Assembly (NCBI GenBank): GCA_902806055.1
Contig: CADCVD010000030.1
Coordinates: 1-42,899, forward strand
Reading direction: 5' to 3'
Source: an uncultured Rubrobacteraceae bacterium
GTDB taxonomy: Bacteria; Actinomycetota; Rubrobacteria; Rubrobacterales; Rubrobacteraceae
Length of the DNA stretch: 42,899 bases
A program made the position numbers and the translations under genes. This document shows, piece by piece, positions 8,953 to 17,924 of this stretch. The notes under the pieces are model-generated. The model ran no database searches and was not told the origin of the DNA. It worked only from the letters and a program-made list of their open reading frames with translations. The stretch's first letter is position 1; each line of letters opens with the position of its first letter.

Positions 8953-10290
8953 CTAGCCTCGCCCTATAGGCGCTGTCGCAAACCACCCACGGGCCGCCTC
9001 GAAGGTCTTCTCCAGGTCAGCCTCGGAGTGTACGGAGGAGATAAACCCAGCCTCATACTGGCTGGGGGCGAGGTAGATTCCGTGCCCGAGCATGTGCCAG
9101 AAGAAGTCTTTGAACGCTTTCGTGTCAGAGGAAGCGGCAGAGCCGAAGTCCGTGACCGGTCCCTCCGTAAAGAAGATGCTTACCATCGAGCCAACCTGGT
9201 TTATGGTGTAGGGTAGATCTCCCTCGCTTGCTGCCTCGTCCATACCCCGCCGCCACCGCTCCCCAAGCTCTTCGAGTCTCCCGTAGAAGCCCGGTTCGCC
9301 CGCCGCTCGCAGGGTAGCGAGACCGGCGGCCATCGCGAGCGGGTTTCCGGAGAGGGTCCCGGCCTGGTAGATAGGACCGGAGGGAGCTACCTGTTCCATG
9401 ATCTCTCGCCGCCCCCCGAACGCCCCGACCGGAAGGCCGCCGCCGATGATCTTGCCGAGACACGTCATATCCGGGACGACCCCGTACCGCTCCTGCGCCC
9501 CGCCCCAAGCCAGCCTAAATCCGGTCATCACCTCGTCGAAGATCAGGACCGTACCGTACTGTCGCGTAATCTCGCGTAGCCCCTCCAGGTACCCTTCGGC
9601 GGGCGGGACGCAGCCCATGTTCCCGCACACTGGCTCCAGAATAACGGCGGCGAACTCCTCGCCCCGCTCCTCGAAGAGCTCACGCACCGCGTCGAGGTCG
9701 TTGTACGGCAGGACGGCAGTGTCCTTCGCAGCCCCTCTGGTTACTCCGGGACTATCGGGGAGACCCAAGGTAGCTACGCCCGAGCCGGCCGAGACGAGCA
9801 GCGCGTCGCCGTGACCGTGGTAGTTACCGTCGAACTTCAAGATGGCCTCACGCCCCGTGTACCCGCGCGCGACCCGGATAGCGCTCATCGTGGCCTCGGT
9901 GCCGGAGTTGGTCATCCGGACCATCTCCAATGAAGGAACGACCTCACATACCAGTTCCGCCATCTCGACCTCTAGCTCCGTCGGCGCGCCGAAGGTAGTC
10001 CCGCTGCGAACCATCTCCTCCAACGCCGTCACCACGTCCGGGTGGATGTGGCCGAGGACGAGCGGACCATAGCTCATGACGTAGTCGACGTAAGAGTTTC
10101 CGTCCGCGTCAAAGATGCGCGAACCATCGCCACGACGCATGAACAGCGGCTCGCCGCCTACAGAGCGGAAAGCCCGGACGGGGCTGTTGACGCCGCCGGG
10201 GAGTCGATGCATCGCGCGTTGCATAAGCCGGGCCGAGCGATCCATTGCCACTGTAGCCCTGGCGTTCGTGTTCTCGCTACTACCTTGCAA
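8953..10290 (-). CDS. hemL: Glutamate-1-semialdehyde 2,1-aminomutase HemL
   Basis: A PLP enzyme of 445 residues that turns glutamate-1-semialdehyde into 5-aminolevulinate, completing the C5 heme route begun by hemA at 37689-38987. It has the [13 protein letters not shown] start of the family, [15 protein letters not shown] and the PLP lysine at residue 280 in C-L-G-K-I-I-G-G-G. Start choice is open: TTG at 10290 has AAAGGGG at good spacing, while an ATG at 10245 matches the usual family N-terminus better. It is the first gene of the menaquinone operon and is separated from hemACDB by the hydrogenase and transporter blocks. Confidence 0.94.
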   Translation of the reverse strand: MQGSSENTNARATVAMDRSARLMQRAMHRLPGGVNSPVRAFRSVGGEPLFMRRGDGSRIFDADGNSYVDYVMSYGPLVLGHIHPDVVTALEEMVRSGTTFGAPTELEVEMAELVCEVVPSLEMVRMTNSGTEATMSAIRVARGYTGREAILKFDGNYHGHGDALLVSAGSGVATLGLPDSPGVTRGAAKDTAVLPYNDLDAVRELFEERGEEFAAVILEPVCGNMGCVPPAEGYLEGLREITRQYGTVLIFDEVMTGFRLAWGGAQERYGVVPDMTCLGKIIGGGLPVGAFGGRREIMEQVAPSGPIYQAGTLSGNPLAMAAGLATLRAAGEPGFYGRLEELGERWRRGMDEAASEGDLPYTINQVGSMVSIFFTEGPVTDFGSAASSDTKAFKDFFWHMLGHGIYLAPSQYEAGFISSVHSEADLEKTFEAARGWFATAPIGRG

Positions 10291-10546
10291 TAGGACGCGT
10301 CCCCTTTCGATGCCGCTGTATGAGTTTTATAGCTTACATCCGAGTCAGGGGTGGTAATAAAGCTTACCCGCCCGTTCATTTTCCACCCGGTAGTTTACAG
10401 AACCTCACGTTCAAACTCCGGCGCATAGAGACAGAGCGTCGAGGAGGACTGGCTTCTTTGTAAGGACTCATGCTACGCAAAATTCATAACGTTCCGCGCA
10501 GGAGCAGCCTATCCGAGTCGGTAAGAGGCATCTGGGTGCCGGCAAC
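10291..10546. other. Intergenic region upstream of hemL
   Basis: About 256 bases between the end of the SIS-domain gene and hemL, AT-richer than its surroundings. It should hold the promoter of the hemL-mqn operon. A minus-strand TATAAA (complement of 10326-10331) could be a -10 element, but no -35 hexamer at a standard distance is convincing. An inverted repeat GGTAA-6 nt-TTACC lies at 10353-10368 and could be an operator. I see no gene, RNA or clear terminator hairpin here. Confidence 0.4.
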
Positions 10547-11749
10547 TTACGACGCTCCCTCTGAGCGTCCCGCTCTCAACTCCTCTATGAGGCCGCGCAG
10601 CACATGATAGATGGAGGCCTGGACCTCCTGGATGCGCGGGATGTAATCTGAGCGCACGACCACGGCGTGATCCGCTATCCGCTCACTCACTACCTTACCG
10701 CCGTCATAACCCACGAGCGCTACCGTGAGCAGGCCCCGTCTGCGGGCCTCGGCGAGCGCCGAAAGGATGTTATCCGATCCTCCGCTCGTAGAGATCCCGA
10801 CCGCCACGTCCTCCCTCCGGGCGTGGGCGATGAGCTGGCGCGTGAAGATCGCCTCCGTCCCAATATCGTTCGCGATGGCCGTGATATTGGCCGGCTCCGC
10901 CGACAGAGAGACAGCCGGTATAGGTTCGAAGCCCGGCGGCGGGTCTACGCAATCCGCGGCGAGATCGTTAGCGTCGGTGGCAGATCCGCCGTTGCCGAAG
11001 AGCAGCAGCTTGCCTCCCTGTCGCAGCCGTTCGGTTATGGCCAGCGCTGTTCTCGCTATAGACTCCGCCTCTGTCCCGGCTGCGACCGCTCGCATCCTGT
11101 TCGTCTCCTCCATCTTCTGGAGCATCGAGCCCTGTACCTCTTCCATGACCTTATCGAGTTGCTGTTCACCTTTACCCAGGAAGGGGTAGAGAAAGGAGGA
11201 CGCCCCGACGTCATGCCCCTGTTCACGGTGCTCAAAGTACACGTGGACCGTCTCCCAGAGCACGTGGTAGAGGACCTCGAAGACCTCCTGAATCACGAAC
11301 GGATCCCCGTCCGGCGGCGCGAACGAGTACTCTCCCGCCTCTCCCGTCAGGGCGAACGTCAGCGCCCCCCGCGCCCGCGCTGCACGTAGCGTCCGCTCCA
11401 CCGCCTCGTCCGCCTCCGGGATCGCGAACCCCATCACCATGTCCTCCGGCCTCAGCACGACCGGCAGACGCCTCTCGAAGTCAGGGCCGAGGTCCAGCGC
11501 CGGCAGAGCGCGTTTACCCACGATAACCGGGTGCACGAACTCCACCGAGACGTGCTCAGCATCGGTGGCGGCGGAACCGTTGCCGAACGCCAGAAGCCGC
11601 CCACCTGCCAAAAAGCGGCGGGACATCTCGTGACAGGCTTCAGCCAGACGGGAGGCTTCGGCCTTGAAGAAAGACTCGAAGATCGCATTGCGTCGCAGTA
11701 ATTCCTCGCGGCTGCGGGTGGCGAAGGGATCTCCCTGTACCGGGCTCAC
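10547..11749 (-). CDS. Tandem SIS-domain protein (phosphoheptose isomerase-like)
   Basis: A 400-residue protein made of two GmhA-like sugar isomerase (SIS) domains. The first spans roughly residues 20-190, with F-G-N-G-S-A-A-T-D-A-E-H. The second covers about 195-390, with the classic F-G-N-G-G-S-A-T-D-A, I-T-A-I-A-N-D-I-G and S-T-S-G-G-S-D-N segments. The second copy looks complete; the first lacks a clear S-T-S-G-G loop and may have lost activity. I recall similar isomerase genes in actinobacterial uptake-hydrogenase clusters, where their role is unknown. Start is GTG at 11749. It is the last gene of the hydrogenase operon, but a foreign-looking gene separates it from hypE, so co-transcription is likely rather than certain. 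Confidence 0.85.
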   Translation of the reverse strand: MSPVQGDPFATRSREELLRRNAIFESFFKAEASRLAEACHEMSRRFLAGGRLLAFGNGSAATDAEHVSVEFVHPVIVGKRALPALDLGPDFERRLPVVLRPEDMVMGFAIPEADEAVERTLRAARARGALTFALTGEAGEYSFAPPDGDPFVIQEVFEVLYHVLWETVHVYFEHREQGHDVGASSFLYPFLGKGEQQLDKVMEEVQGSMLQKMEETNRMRAVAAGTEAESIARTALAITERLRQGGKLLLFGNGGSATDANDLAADCVDPPPGFEPIPAVSLSAEPANITAIANDIGTEAIFTRQLIAHARREDVAVGISTSGGSDNILSALAEARRRGLLTVALVGYDGGKVVSERIADHAVVVRSDYIPRIQEVQASIYHVLRGLIEELRAGRSEGAS

Positions 11750-11805
11750 GGATTATGCCTCAAGTGTCTAGGGGGTGCTTATCAGTCAGGCGCGCAGGCA
11801 AGCTG

Positions 11806-12279
11806 TCATTCGGACAAAGCGTTAGTGAGATCACGAACACCTTCCTGTTCTAATATGCTTCGGCGCAAATTGAGTATGTGGCCGTTCTGATACGCTCTAA
11901 AAACAGCCACCTCGCCCACTAAACTATGCGGTATTTGGGCAGCATACCGAATAGAGAAGTCCGGCTCGAAAATCACAGCGATTAGCCAATGAAAATCTCT
12001 GTTCGTGAGGTTACGGATGGTACTTAGAGTCGCTGACATCTGGGAAGTAGGGATACGACGACCTTTGATTTGATAGCGTGTCCCAGCAGAATCGGTCGCG
12101 TCGTAGCCGGAGTTAGAATTGCCCGTCAATTGCATACCAAGTTTAGTAGAAACCAACCATTCAGTGTAATCAGCAATAGGATTGTTTGTAGTTCGCACGA
12201 CGCCACGCTGTCGCAACTCCTCAATGATCGAAGCATGAGTGCGAAGCAATTCTAGGTTCGTAAGAGAGCTCAGTTCCAT
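11806..12279 (-). CDS. DUF6998-like protein, possible restriction-endonuclease fold
   Basis: A 157-residue protein with clearly lower GC than all neighbours. Its layout is an N-terminal helical piece, then N-P-I-A-D-Y-T-E-W-L, then G-Y-D-A-T-D followed by R-Y-Q-I-K-G-R-R. The D then Q-x-K spacing resembles the core of PD-(D/E)xK nucleases, and the overall pattern matches what I remember of the DUF6998 family. Function is unknown; defence- or mobility-related roles are possible but not shown. It interrupts the hydrogenase operon, with 31 bases to hypE and 56 to the SIS gene, and has no obvious ribosome site. A recent insertion is the simplest reading. Confidence 0.75.
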   Translation of the reverse strand: MELSSLTNLELLRTHASIIEELRQRGVVRTTNNPIADYTEWLVSTKLGMQLTGNSNSGYDATDSAGTRYQIKGRRIPTSQMSATLSTIRNLTNRDFHWLIAVIFEPDFSIRYAAQIPHSLVGEVAVFRAYQNGHILNLRRSILEQEGVRDLTNALSE

Positions 12280-12310
12280 CTAGTTCGGTGAGCTGCAGTA
12301 GAAACGCTCA

Positions 12311-13387
12311 TCAGCATATCCTCGGCAGCGGGTCCCCGACGAGCATGTCTATCATGCGGGTGCCGCCGAACTGCGTGTGCATGAGGACCATCCGCGCCGG
12401 CTCCTCGCGCACCTCCCCGATGATCTCGGCCTCCTCGCCTCCTTCGACGCTTCGGAGCGCCTCTAGCGCGCTATCCGCCGCCTTGGGAGAGACTACGGCG
12501 AGAAGCTTGCCCTCGTTGGCCACGTAGAGAGGGTCTATCCCTAAAATCTCGCACGCCCCGTTGACGACCTCGCGTACCGGAATCTTTTCCTCCGAAAGCA
12601 CGACTCCATAGCCTGAGTCGCGAGCAAGCTCGTTCAAGACAGTACCTACGCCGCCGCGTGTGGGATCACGCATGAAGCGCAAGCCCGCACCGGCTGCTTC
12701 TTTGAGCGCCTGCACCAGGGGCGTTAGCGGTTGGGTGTCCGAGAGCACCTCCGCTTCGAGTTCCAGGTCTCCGCGTGCGATCAGGATGGCGGCTCCGTGG
12801 TCTCCTAGAGTGCCGGAGCAGAGGATCTTATCTCCAGGACGAACGGAAGCGGAGGATAGGTTGAGGTCCGGGTCTGCGAGACCCACACCGGTCGTGACGA
12901 CGTAGAGCCCATCACCCTTCCCGCGCTCGACTACCTTAGTGTCACCGGTAGCTATGCAGACCCCGGCTCGTTCGGCAGACCTGGCCATGGCCTCAACCTC
13001 GTGGGCCAACACCTCTGTCTCCAACCCTTCCTCGATAATAAGGGCTGCGGAGAGACCTATAGGGGTGGCCCCCGACACCGCCAGGTCGTTCACCGTACCG
13101 TTGACCGCGAGCTCCCCGATAGACCCGCCGGGGAAGACAAGCGGACGCACCACGAAGGAGTCCGTAGTCAGGGCCAGCTGAACATCCCCGACCGATAGCA
13201 GCGCCGCGTCGGAGAGCGGAGAAAGTGCCGGGTTGTCAAGCGCCGGTACCAGGAGCCCTTCTATAAGCTTGTGGGTAGCTTTGCCCCCGGCTCCATGGCT
13301 CATGTCTATGCGCGAAGCGGTGAACTTGGGAGGACGGCGGCGGCCCTGCTCAAGCGCGTCGAGGACGCGTTGTTCTCTCTCGCTCAT
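12311..13387 (-). CDS. hypE: Hydrogenase maturation factor HypE
   Basis: A 358-residue ATP-dependent dehydratase of the PurM-like family. It receives a carbamoyl group from HypF on its C-terminal cysteine and converts it to the thiocyanate that supplies the cyanide ligands of the NiFe site. The protein ends in the essential P-R-I-C, and shows the N-terminal H-G-A-G-G-K, the T-D-S-F-V-V segment and G-D-T-K-V-V. The frame stays open for 159 codons upstream, but ATG at 13387 overlaps the hypD stop as ATGA and gives the normal length, so it is the start chosen. Partners are HypF, HypC and HypD, all encoded upstream. Confidence 0.95.
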   Translation of the reverse strand: MSEREQRVLDALEQGRRRPPKFTASRIDMSHGAGGKATHKLIEGLLVPALDNPALSPLSDAALLSVGDVQLALTTDSFVVRPLVFPGGSIGELAVNGTVNDLAVSGATPIGLSAALIIEEGLETEVLAHEVEAMARSAERAGVCIATGDTKVVERGKGDGLYVVTTGVGLADPDLNLSSASVRPGDKILCSGTLGDHGAAILIARGDLELEAEVLSDTQPLTPLVQALKEAAGAGLRFMRDPTRGGVGTVLNELARDSGYGVVLSEEKIPVREVVNGACEILGIDPLYVANEGKLLAVVSPKAADSALEALRSVEGGEEAEIIGEVREEPARMVLMHTQFGGTRMIDMLVGDPLPRIC

Positions 13388-14511
13388 CCTTTGGATCCGA
13401 TCTCTACCTTCTCGAACGACTTGCGTCCGAAGTTGTAGTAGGCGGCGCAGGCCCCCTCGGAGGAGACCATAAGCGCCCCTAAGGGCCGCTCCGGTGTACA
13501 GGCCGTACCGAAGACCTTGCACTCCGGAGGCTTGAGCACGCCTTTTAATACCTCCCCACACTGGCACGCCTTCGGGTCCGCCACCCGCACGCCCGGCGTG
13601 GAGTAGTGCACTTCGGCGTCGTAGTCCGCGTACGCTGCAGACAACTTCAACGCTGACTGGGCAATGAATCCCAGACCCCGCCACTCGAAGTACGGCCGTA
13701 GCTCGAAGACTTCGGCCATCGCCTTTAGAGCTTGCAGGTTTCCCTCCCAGGGGACGGCCCGACCGTACTGGTTCTCGACCTCGCACCGCCCCTCTTGAAG
13801 CTGGCGCATCAGCATCAGGACGGACTGCAGGAGGTCCAGCGGCTCGAACCCCGCCACCACGCACGGCTTACCGTAGTCCTTGGGCATGAACTCGTAGGGG
13901 CGGCAGCCGATGACCGTGGAGACGTGCCCCGGTCCGATGAAGGCGTCGAGGCGCAGGTCCGGCGAGTCCAATAGTGCCCGCACCGGCGGCACGATGGTTA
14001 CATGGTTGCAAAAGACTGAGAAGTTCTCGATACTCTCCTTCTTCGCGCGCTGCAGGGTCAGCGCCGTCGAGGGGGCCGTGGTCTCGAAGCCTATGGCGTA
14101 GAAAACGACTTCGCGATCCGGGTTCTCCCTGGCGATGCGTAAGGCGTCCAGCGGCGAGTAGACCATCCGGATGTCGGCGCCTTCGGCCTTTACCTCCAGC
14201 AGGTTACCCTTCGAGCCCGGCACCCGCATCATATCGCCGAAGCAGGTGAAGATGACCTCGGGGCGTTCGGCGATCTCTATACCCTCGTCTACCCTTCCCA
14301 TTGGGAGCACGCAGACCGGACAGCCCGGCCCGTGCACCAGCTCTACCTGATCCGGCAGCAGGTCCTTGATGCCGTGCCGGTAGATAGTATGTGTGTGACC
14401 TCCACAAACCTCCATGATCTTATAGTGCCGGTCCGGGTTTGTGATCGAGGCGATCTCGGCCGCCACAGCCCGCGCGAGATCCCCGTTCCTGAACTCATCT
14501 ACGTACTTCAC
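13384..14511 (-). CDS. hypD: Hydrogenase maturation factor HypD
   Basis: A 375-residue iron-sulfur protein that, with HypC, holds the iron while cyanide and CO ligands are added. It has the expected family motifs in order: M-E-V-C-G-G-H-T-H near residue 35, G-P-G-C-P-V-C-V-L-P, G-F-E-T-T-A-P-S-T-A, G-P-G-H-V-S-T-V-I-G, and the C-terminal cysteine set (C-Q-C-G then C-K-V-F-G-T-A-C) that binds the 4Fe-4S cluster. It overlaps hypE by four bases and the second hypC-like gene by 17. Confidence 0.96.
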   Translation of the reverse strand: MKYVDEFRNGDLARAVAAEIASITNPDRHYKIMEVCGGHTHTIYRHGIKDLLPDQVELVHGPGCPVCVLPMGRVDEGIEIAERPEVIFTCFGDMMRVPGSKGNLLEVKAEGADIRMVYSPLDALRIARENPDREVVFYAIGFETTAPSTALTLQRAKKESIENFSVFCNHVTIVPPVRALLDSPDLRLDAFIGPGHVSTVIGCRPYEFMPKDYGKPCVVAGFEPLDLLQSVLMLMRQLQEGRCEVENQYGRAVPWEGNLQALKAMAEVFELRPYFEWRGLGFIAQSALKLSAAYADYDAEVHYSTPGVRVADPKACQCGEVLKGVLKPPECKVFGTACTPERPLGALMVSSEGACAAYYNFGRKSFEKVEIGSKG

Positions 14512-14818
14512 AAGAATCCTCCTCCTGTGCAGCTACCCTCCCGATAGCCACCCCTCCGTGCGTCAGCAGGATCTCTTCCACCTGGACCGGAGCCACTAGC
14601 TCTACGGCTATCTGCGCGAGGTAACCCTCCGCATCCTCGCAGAGAGCGTCGTCTCCCTTCACGGAGAGCACTCGCACCGGGATACCGGCGTCGGAGCAGA
14701 CGACGCAGCCGTTGTGGTTCAGGGTCAAAATGGTCTCAGCGCCTCCATATTGGTCTTTTATTTCACGCGCTGAGACCATTTTGCCGTTGCCCGCCGACAT
14801 TGAATAGTCCATCATCAC
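14495..14818 (-). CDS. Second HypC/HupF-like chaperone
   Basis: A 107-residue protein that matches the HypC fold from about residue 38: N-G-C-V-V-C-S-D-A-G-I-P-V-R-V-L, a D-A-L-C-E-D-A segment, and V-E-E-I-L-L-T-H-G-G-V-A-I-G-R near the end, which corresponds to the V-H-V-G-F-A-I of HypC. It lacks the N-terminal Met-Cys that in HypC binds the iron precursor; instead a CxxC sits inside. An N-terminal extension of some 37 residues precedes it. The start overlaps the hypC stop as ATGA. Paired hypC-type genes are known in actinobacterial clusters. It may shuttle the Fe(CN)2CO unit or serve a different step. Confidence 0.78.
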   Translation of the reverse strand: MMMDYSMSAGNGKMVSAREIKDQYGGAETILTLNHNGCVVCSDAGIPVRVLSVKGDDALCEDAEGYLAQIAVELVAPVQVEEILLTHGGVAIGRVAAQEEDSCEVRR

Positions 14819-15093
14819 TCGATCCTCGATTCGCGCAGTTCCTCAAGCTCCTGCTCGTAAGCCTCGCCGAGCTCCTCCAGGAACCGCAGGGTGTACCGTG
14901 CCTCCTCCTCGTCGATCTTGGACATCGCGAAGCCGACGTGAATGAGGATCCAGTCCCCAACCTCCACCCTCTCCGCCTCGTGGTGGACCAGCCCGATGTT
15001 TACGTTCCTCCGGACCCCGCCCACGTCCGCCTTGGCCAGCATCAAATCCTCGTCCAGGATCTCGACTATACGACCCGGTATCCCCAAACACAT
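14815..15093 (-). CDS. hypC: Hydrogenase assembly chaperone HypC
   Basis: A 92-residue chaperone with the canonical start M-C-L-G-I-P-G, whose Cys2 coordinates the iron during cofactor assembly with HypD and which delivers it to the large subunit. V-G-D-W-I-L-I-H-V-G-F-A-M and the following K-I-D-E-E-E-A complete the family pattern, and the C-terminal third is an acidic helix. It lies three bases after hypF and overlaps the second hypC-like gene by four bases. Confidence 0.95.
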   Translation of the reverse strand: MCLGIPGRIVEILDEDLMLAKADVGGVRRNVNIGLVHHEAERVEVGDWILIHVGFAMSKIDEEEARYTLRFLEELGEAYEQELEELRESRIE

Positions 15094-15096
15094 CCG

Positions 15097-17424
15097 CTAT
15101 GCCTCCTTACCTTTGAAAACACTATGCGCCAGCACCACCTGTCCCAGAGCTAGCCCACCATCGTTCGTCGGCACTCGCCTGTGCCGGTAGACCGTGAAAC
15201 CTGCTGCCGCTAGCAGTTCCAACACCTGCCGCGTAAGCAACATATTCTGAAAAGTCCCCCCTGAGAGCGCGACGGCGCTCGTTCCGCTCTCCTCTCGCAC
15301 CCGCTCGCAACCAGCGGCGACCATCTCGGCTATCGTCCGATGGAACTTGGAAGATATCTCTCCGACTGCACGGCCGGAGAGCAGATCTTCGGCCACTCCG
15401 GCCACAGTCTCCCGGGTTTCCACCACCCACCCATGGTCTTCGGGCCGGAGCCGGAAAGAGTATCCCTGGCTCGCCGGTCCGTCTGCGGCCAACTCAAGCT
15501 CCACGGCGGCCTGCCCCTCGTAGGTGGTCCGTCGGGAGCCTGGTACCCCGACCAGCGCCGCAACGGCGTCGAAGAGCCGCCCTGCGCTGGAGGTCGGCGG
15601 GGTGTTCAGCTTGCGCTCCACGAGCCGGGCGATGAGCCGCACGTTCCGCTCTCCGGACCACCGTACCAGCGCGAGCGGGAGCTTCAGGATTTCCTCCTCG
15701 CTGAAGAGCGCAAGGAGCTGTCCGATCGCCATACGCCAGGGCTCCCGGATGGCCGCCGCTCCGCCGGGTATGGGAGCATACTGCAGGTGCGCCCGCCGCA
15801 CGAACCCCTCCTCTATACTCCCCTCGAAGAACTCTCCACCCCAGACGGTGCCGTCGGTCCCGTAACCGGTCCCGTCGAGCGCCACCCCGATGGCCCGCTC
15901 CTCAACCGGACGCTCGTTATCCGCCAAGCAACTCGCGACATGAGCGTGATGGTGCTGGACGCCTATAGTGAGCAGCCCCGCCTCATCAAGCTCGCTGGCG
16001 TACTTGGTGGAGAGGTACTCCGGATGCAGATCGTAGGCAACTAGCTCCGGCTGCACGTCGAAGAGCCGGCAGTAGTGCTCTACTCCCTCTCGGAAGGAGC
16101 GCAGCGTCTCGTAATTCTCCAAGTCCCCGATGTGGTGGCTGAGGAAGACGTGGTGCTCCTTGGCGACGCCAAAGGTGTTCTTGAGCTCCCCTCCACAGGC
16201 TAGAATATGCCTGGAGAATCTCCCGGCGACCCGCAGCGGTGCTGGAGCATAGCCTCGGGAGCGCCGGAGCGTATACGCTTCACCGTTTGTGACCCGTACC
16301 ACGCTGTCATCGCAGCGCATGTGGATAGGCCGGTCGTGGACCAGGAAAAAGTCGGCGATGTCCCAGAGCTGCTCGAAGGCTTCTTCGTCCCGGTAGGCTA
16401 TGGGCTCGTCGGAGTTGTTGCCGCTGGTCATGACCAGTGGCCTCCCCGCGTCGTGCAAGAGCAGGTGGTGCAGCGGCGTGTAGGCGAGCAGAACGCCTAA
16501 AGACTTCTGGCGCGGCGCCACCTCCTCGGCTACTCCGTTGCCCTCAAGGCGTTCCAGGAGCACTATCGGACGCGCGGGAGATATGAGCAGCCTCTCCTCC
16601 TCCGGCCCTACCCGACACAGTTCCCGGACCTGATCGAGGTCCCGGGCCATGAGCGCGAAGGGCTTGTCCTGGCGCACCTTGCGGCCCCGCAGGGTCCTCA
16701 CCGCTCTCTCGTCGAAAGGATCGCAGGCCAGATGGTAGCCGCCCAAGCCTTTGATGGCTACGATGGCGCGCCCGCGCAGCATCCGCGCCGTCTGGCGGAA
16801 AACATCCTCAAACCTGCTCCGCAGCTCATTTCCCGACCGGTCCAGGAGCCGCACTCGCGGTCCGCAGACAGGGCAGGCGTTGGGCTGAGCGTGGAAACGG
16901 CGATCCGAAGAGTCCTCGTACTCATGCCAGCACTTCGGGCACATCTCGAAATGCGCCATCGTGGTCATCGCCCGGTCGTAGGGAACCGCGCGGGTTATGG
17001 TGAACCGCGGACCACAGTTAGTACAGTTGATAAACGGGTACCTGTACCGACGGTCCGTGGGATCCAGGAGCTCCACCAGACAATCGTCGCAGGTGGCTAC
17101 GTCCGGTGAGATCAGGGCCCGCAACCGGACCCCCTCCCGGCTCTCCTCGATGCGGAACTCCCCTTCTTTCCGCACCGCAAGCGGCCGCCAGGCCACGGCC
17201 TCGACTACGGCCAGCGGCGGGGCTTCCTCCTCTACCCCGCGCAGGAAACTCTCCAGCTCCTCCGGAGAGCCCTCCGCCTCGATATGGACTCCCTCGGCGT
17301 CGTTGCGCACCAGACCCGCCAGCCCATGCCGTTGCGCCAGAGAGTAGATAAAAGGCCGGAACCCCACACCCTGCACGATACCCCGAACGGAGATCTCCCG
17401 TCGCTCCCGAGCCGGCGCCTTCAT
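15097..17424 (-). CDS. hypF: Carbamoyltransferase HypF
   Basis: A 775-residue enzyme that makes the carbamoyl group for the cyanide ligands from carbamoyl phosphate and ATP and passes it to HypE. Domains in order: acylphosphatase-like (G-I-V-Q-G-V-G-F-R-P-F, residues 15-25), two zinc-finger units (C-D-D-C with C-T-N-C, then C-P-K-C with C-P-V-C), a YrdC-like domain with K-G-L-G-G-Y-H-L-A-C, and a Kae1-like domain with H-H-H-A-H-V-A-S-C. The frame is open for 41 codons further upstream, but ATG at 17424 overlaps the protease stop by four bases and starts just before the acylphosphatase domain. Confidence 0.96.
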   Translation of the reverse strand: MKAPARERREISVRGIVQGVGFRPFIYSLAQRHGLAGLVRNDAEGVHIEAEGSPEELESFLRGVEEEAPPLAVVEAVAWRPLAVRKEGEFRIEESREGVRLRALISPDVATCDDCLVELLDPTDRRYRYPFINCTNCGPRFTITRAVPYDRAMTTMAHFEMCPKCWHEYEDSSDRRFHAQPNACPVCGPRVRLLDRSGNELRSRFEDVFRQTARMLRGRAIVAIKGLGGYHLACDPFDERAVRTLRGRKVRQDKPFALMARDLDQVRELCRVGPEEERLLISPARPIVLLERLEGNGVAEEVAPRQKSLGVLLAYTPLHHLLLHDAGRPLVMTSGNNSDEPIAYRDEEAFEQLWDIADFFLVHDRPIHMRCDDSVVRVTNGEAYTLRRSRGYAPAPLRVAGRFSRHILACGGELKNTFGVAKEHHVFLSHHIGDLENYETLRSFREGVEHYCRLFDVQPELVAYDLHPEYLSTKYASELDEAGLLTIGVQHHHAHVASCLADNERPVEERAIGVALDGTGYGTDGTVWGGEFFEGSIEEGFVRRAHLQYAPIPGGAAAIREPWRMAIGQLLALFSEEEILKLPLALVRWSGERNVRLIARLVERKLNTPPTSSAGRLFDAVAALVGVPGSRRTTYEGQAAVELELAADGPASQGYSFRLRPEDHGWVVETRETVAGVAEDLLSGRAVGEISSKFHRTIAEMVAAGCERVREESGTSAVALSGGTFQNMLLTRQVLELLAAAGFTVYRHRRVPTNDGGLALGQVVLAHSVFKGKEA

Positions 17425-17924
17425 GTGGCGGTCGGCTCTCTCACTAAACGAGTGGTCAGCTCGCGAAGACGTTCGATAGCTTCCGCAGCACCTTTCTCGG
17501 CCGGCTCGCTCAGACCCATCCCAAGCTCGCATTCCTTGGGCTGGCATCCGAGTATATACACCCGGGGAGGCAGGACCTCGATGGCACGCGCCAGGGTCAG
17601 AGCCTTCGAAGGCACCGTCAAATGCGTATCGGCTAGAAAATCCTGCCGGTCCTCCTCTGTCAGCTCATCCGGGTCGGGGACCTCCACCTCCAAAAGGTAG
17701 ACCGTGCCGGGCTCCTCCCCCCGGTCGGTGGCATCCACGACTACGAGAGCTTCGTAGCCGTCCATCAGCTCCTGGACCATCCTGATACCGGCGATCCCGG
17801 ACTCGAACACCTCGACCCCCTCCGGTACGCCATCCTCGGAGAACCGTCGGACGACCGCTATTCCGAAGCCGTCGTCCCCGAGCAGGTCGTTACCCACGCC
17901 TGCCACCAGCACCCGAGGCTTCAA
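17421..17924 (-). CDS. Hydrogenase maturation protease (M52 family)
   Basis: A 167-residue endopeptidase of the HupD/HyaD family that removes the C-terminal peptide of the large subunit after nickel insertion. The N-terminus V-A-G-V-G-N-D-L-L-G-D-D-G-F-G is canonical, with the acidic residue that senses nickel at positions 17-18; V-V-V-D-A-T follows near 62-67, and T-H-L-T-V-P-S supplies the later histidine region. It overlaps hypF and the NifU/Rieske-like gene by four bases each. Because a second, divergent M52 protein is encoded at 19223-19747, this canonical copy is the better candidate for cutting the large subunit at 19747-21636. Confidence 0.9.
   Translation of the reverse strand: MKPRVLVAGVGNDLLGDDGFGIAVVRRFSEDGVPEGVEVFESGIAGIRMVQELMDGYEALVVVDATDRGEEPGTVYLLEVEVPDPDELTEEDRQDFLADTHLTVPSKALTLARAIEVLPPRVYILGCQPKECELGMGLSEPAEKGAAEAIERLRELTTRLVREPTAT

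Noticed and set aside
13388-13864. 159-codon N-terminal extension of hypE
   Set aside because: It lies wholly within hypD in another frame; the ATGA overlap start gives the normal HypE length.
17425-17547. 41-codon extension of hypF
   Set aside because: It overlaps the protease gene and precedes the acylphosphatase domain, which normally begins the protein.
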